Source of the DNA: Rhodopseudomonas rhenobacensis
GTDB taxonomy: Bacteria > Pseudomonadota > Alphaproteobacteria > Rhizobiales > Xanthobacteraceae
Reading direction: 5' to 3'
NCBI RefSeq assembly: GCF_014203125.1
Contig: NZ_JACHIH010000030.1
Span: forward strand, 2,217 to 66,216
Length of the DNA: 64,000 bases
The position numbers were made by a program, and so were the translations under genes. Positions 63,752 to 64,000 of the stretch are shown here, piece after piece; within the stretch, counting starts at the first letter, position 1; each line of letters starts with the position of its first letter. The notes beneath the pieces were generated by a model. That model saw only the letters and a program-made list of their open reading frames with translations. It searched no databases and was not told the origin of the DNA.

Positions 63752-64000
63752 ATGTTCCTGCAATTTTTCACATCGCTGCGCGACGCGCAGGTCCCGGTGA
63801 CGCTGCGCGAGTATCTCACGCTGATGGAGGCGCTCGACGCCGACCTCGCCGGACAGAGCGTGGAGAATTTCTACTATCTGTCGCGCGCCGCCTTGGTGAA
63901 GGACGAGCGAAATCTCGACAAGTTCGACCGGGTGTTCGGCACCGTGTTCAAGGGGCTGGAGAACCTGCTCGACGCCATGGAGAAGGCGGAGATTCCCGCC
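63752..64000 (+). CDS. VWA-domain CoxE-like protein, N-terminal part (cut by window end)
   Basis: The first 83 codons from the ATG at 63752 read MFLQFFTSLRDAQVPVTLRE, then YLTLMEALDADLAG, VENFYYLSRAALVKDERNLD and KFDRVFGTVFKGLENLLDAM, still open at 64000. This is the N-terminal region of the CoxE-like VWA proteins that pair with MoxR ATPases. The VWA (MIDAS) part lies beyond the window. It is divergent from the diguanylate cyclase. Confidence 0.8.
   Translation, partial: MFLQFFTSLRDAQVPVTLREYLTLMEALDADLAGQSVENFYYLSRAALVKDERNLDKFDRVFGTVFKGLENLLDAMEKAEIPA

Overview
The window is a high-GC, gene-dense chromosomal segment. It most likely comes from an alphaproteobacterium of the Rhodopseudomonas/Bradyrhizobium group (Hyphomicrobiales, Nitrobacteraceae). 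The strongest marker is the complete six-gene cluster acpXL-fabZXL-fabF2XL-fabF1XL-adh2XL-lpxXL (47828-53351, minus strand), which makes and transfers the very-long-chain (C26-C28) fatty acid of rhizobial-type lipid A. Supporting signs are a DUF2865 protein, CtrA-type TTAA-N7-TTAA boxes, DivJ/PdhS-like kinase features, and several families of palindromic intergenic repeats. Almost everything is housekeeping or transport. I see no rRNA, tRNA, CRISPR array, insertion sequence or prophage.

Layout. 1-246: a homopolymer G/C tract that looks like an assembly or contig-end artefact, plus an intergenic repeat. 247-2668: an operon-like minus-strand set (histidine kinase, DUF1289 protein, retropepsin-like aspartic protease). 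2967-3705: a HigB/HigA-type toxin-antitoxin pair whose toxin gene carries a frameshift. 3715-6051: beta-hydroxyacid dehydrogenase and Mrp/ApbC Fe-S carrier. 6250-11942: a TRAP transporter of the FcbT/mannitol-chloroaromatic type, with its binding protein separated from the two permease genes by a TetA-like efflux pump and its TetR regulator. 12090-18574: moaA, a lipoprotein, gph, rpiA, a DUF2059 protein, gor and an alpha/beta hydrolase. 18656-23344: class II DAHP synthase, dgkA, nadE and an AI-2E family permease. 23531-25131: DUF2865 and a small secreted Cys-rich protein. 25451-29092: a tightly overlapped operon cysS / 37-residue membrane peptide / GNAT / cimA. 29370-32352: a ThDP enzyme and an FAD-linked oxidase. 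32603-37305: LOG-family protein, Atm1-like ABC exporter, psd-pssA. 37544-40580: bioF-bioD-bioA with 4-base overlaps. 40948-42579: motA-motB. 42837-47622: kup, rhodanese, aminotransferase, orphan PotF-like binding protein. 47828-53351: the VLCFA lipid A cluster. 53527-58577: membrane proteins, a peroxidase-like protein, a HerA-type ATPase, GNAT and a small protein. 58771-60677: TetR/MFS pair with a perfect 10+10 bp palindromic operator. 60674-64000: MoxR ATPase, a Cache-PAS-GGDEF cyclase and the start of a VWA/CoxE-like gene cut by the window edge.

Most noteworthy observations. (1) Four copies of a roughly 116-129 bp intergenic element fold as a four-way, cloverleaf-like palindrome whose side hairpins differ between copies but keep pairing. 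(2) FabF2XL keeps the ketosynthase fold, but Glu179 aligns with the nucleophilic Cys and the first active-site His is gone, like a polyketide chain-length factor paired with the intact FabF1XL. (3) The histidine kinase carries an exact 33-bp in-frame tandem duplication in its last membrane segment. (4) The HigB-like toxin is frameshifted while its antitoxin is intact. Start sites were chosen by ribosome-binding sites, overlaps and family length; some remain ambiguous and are flagged.
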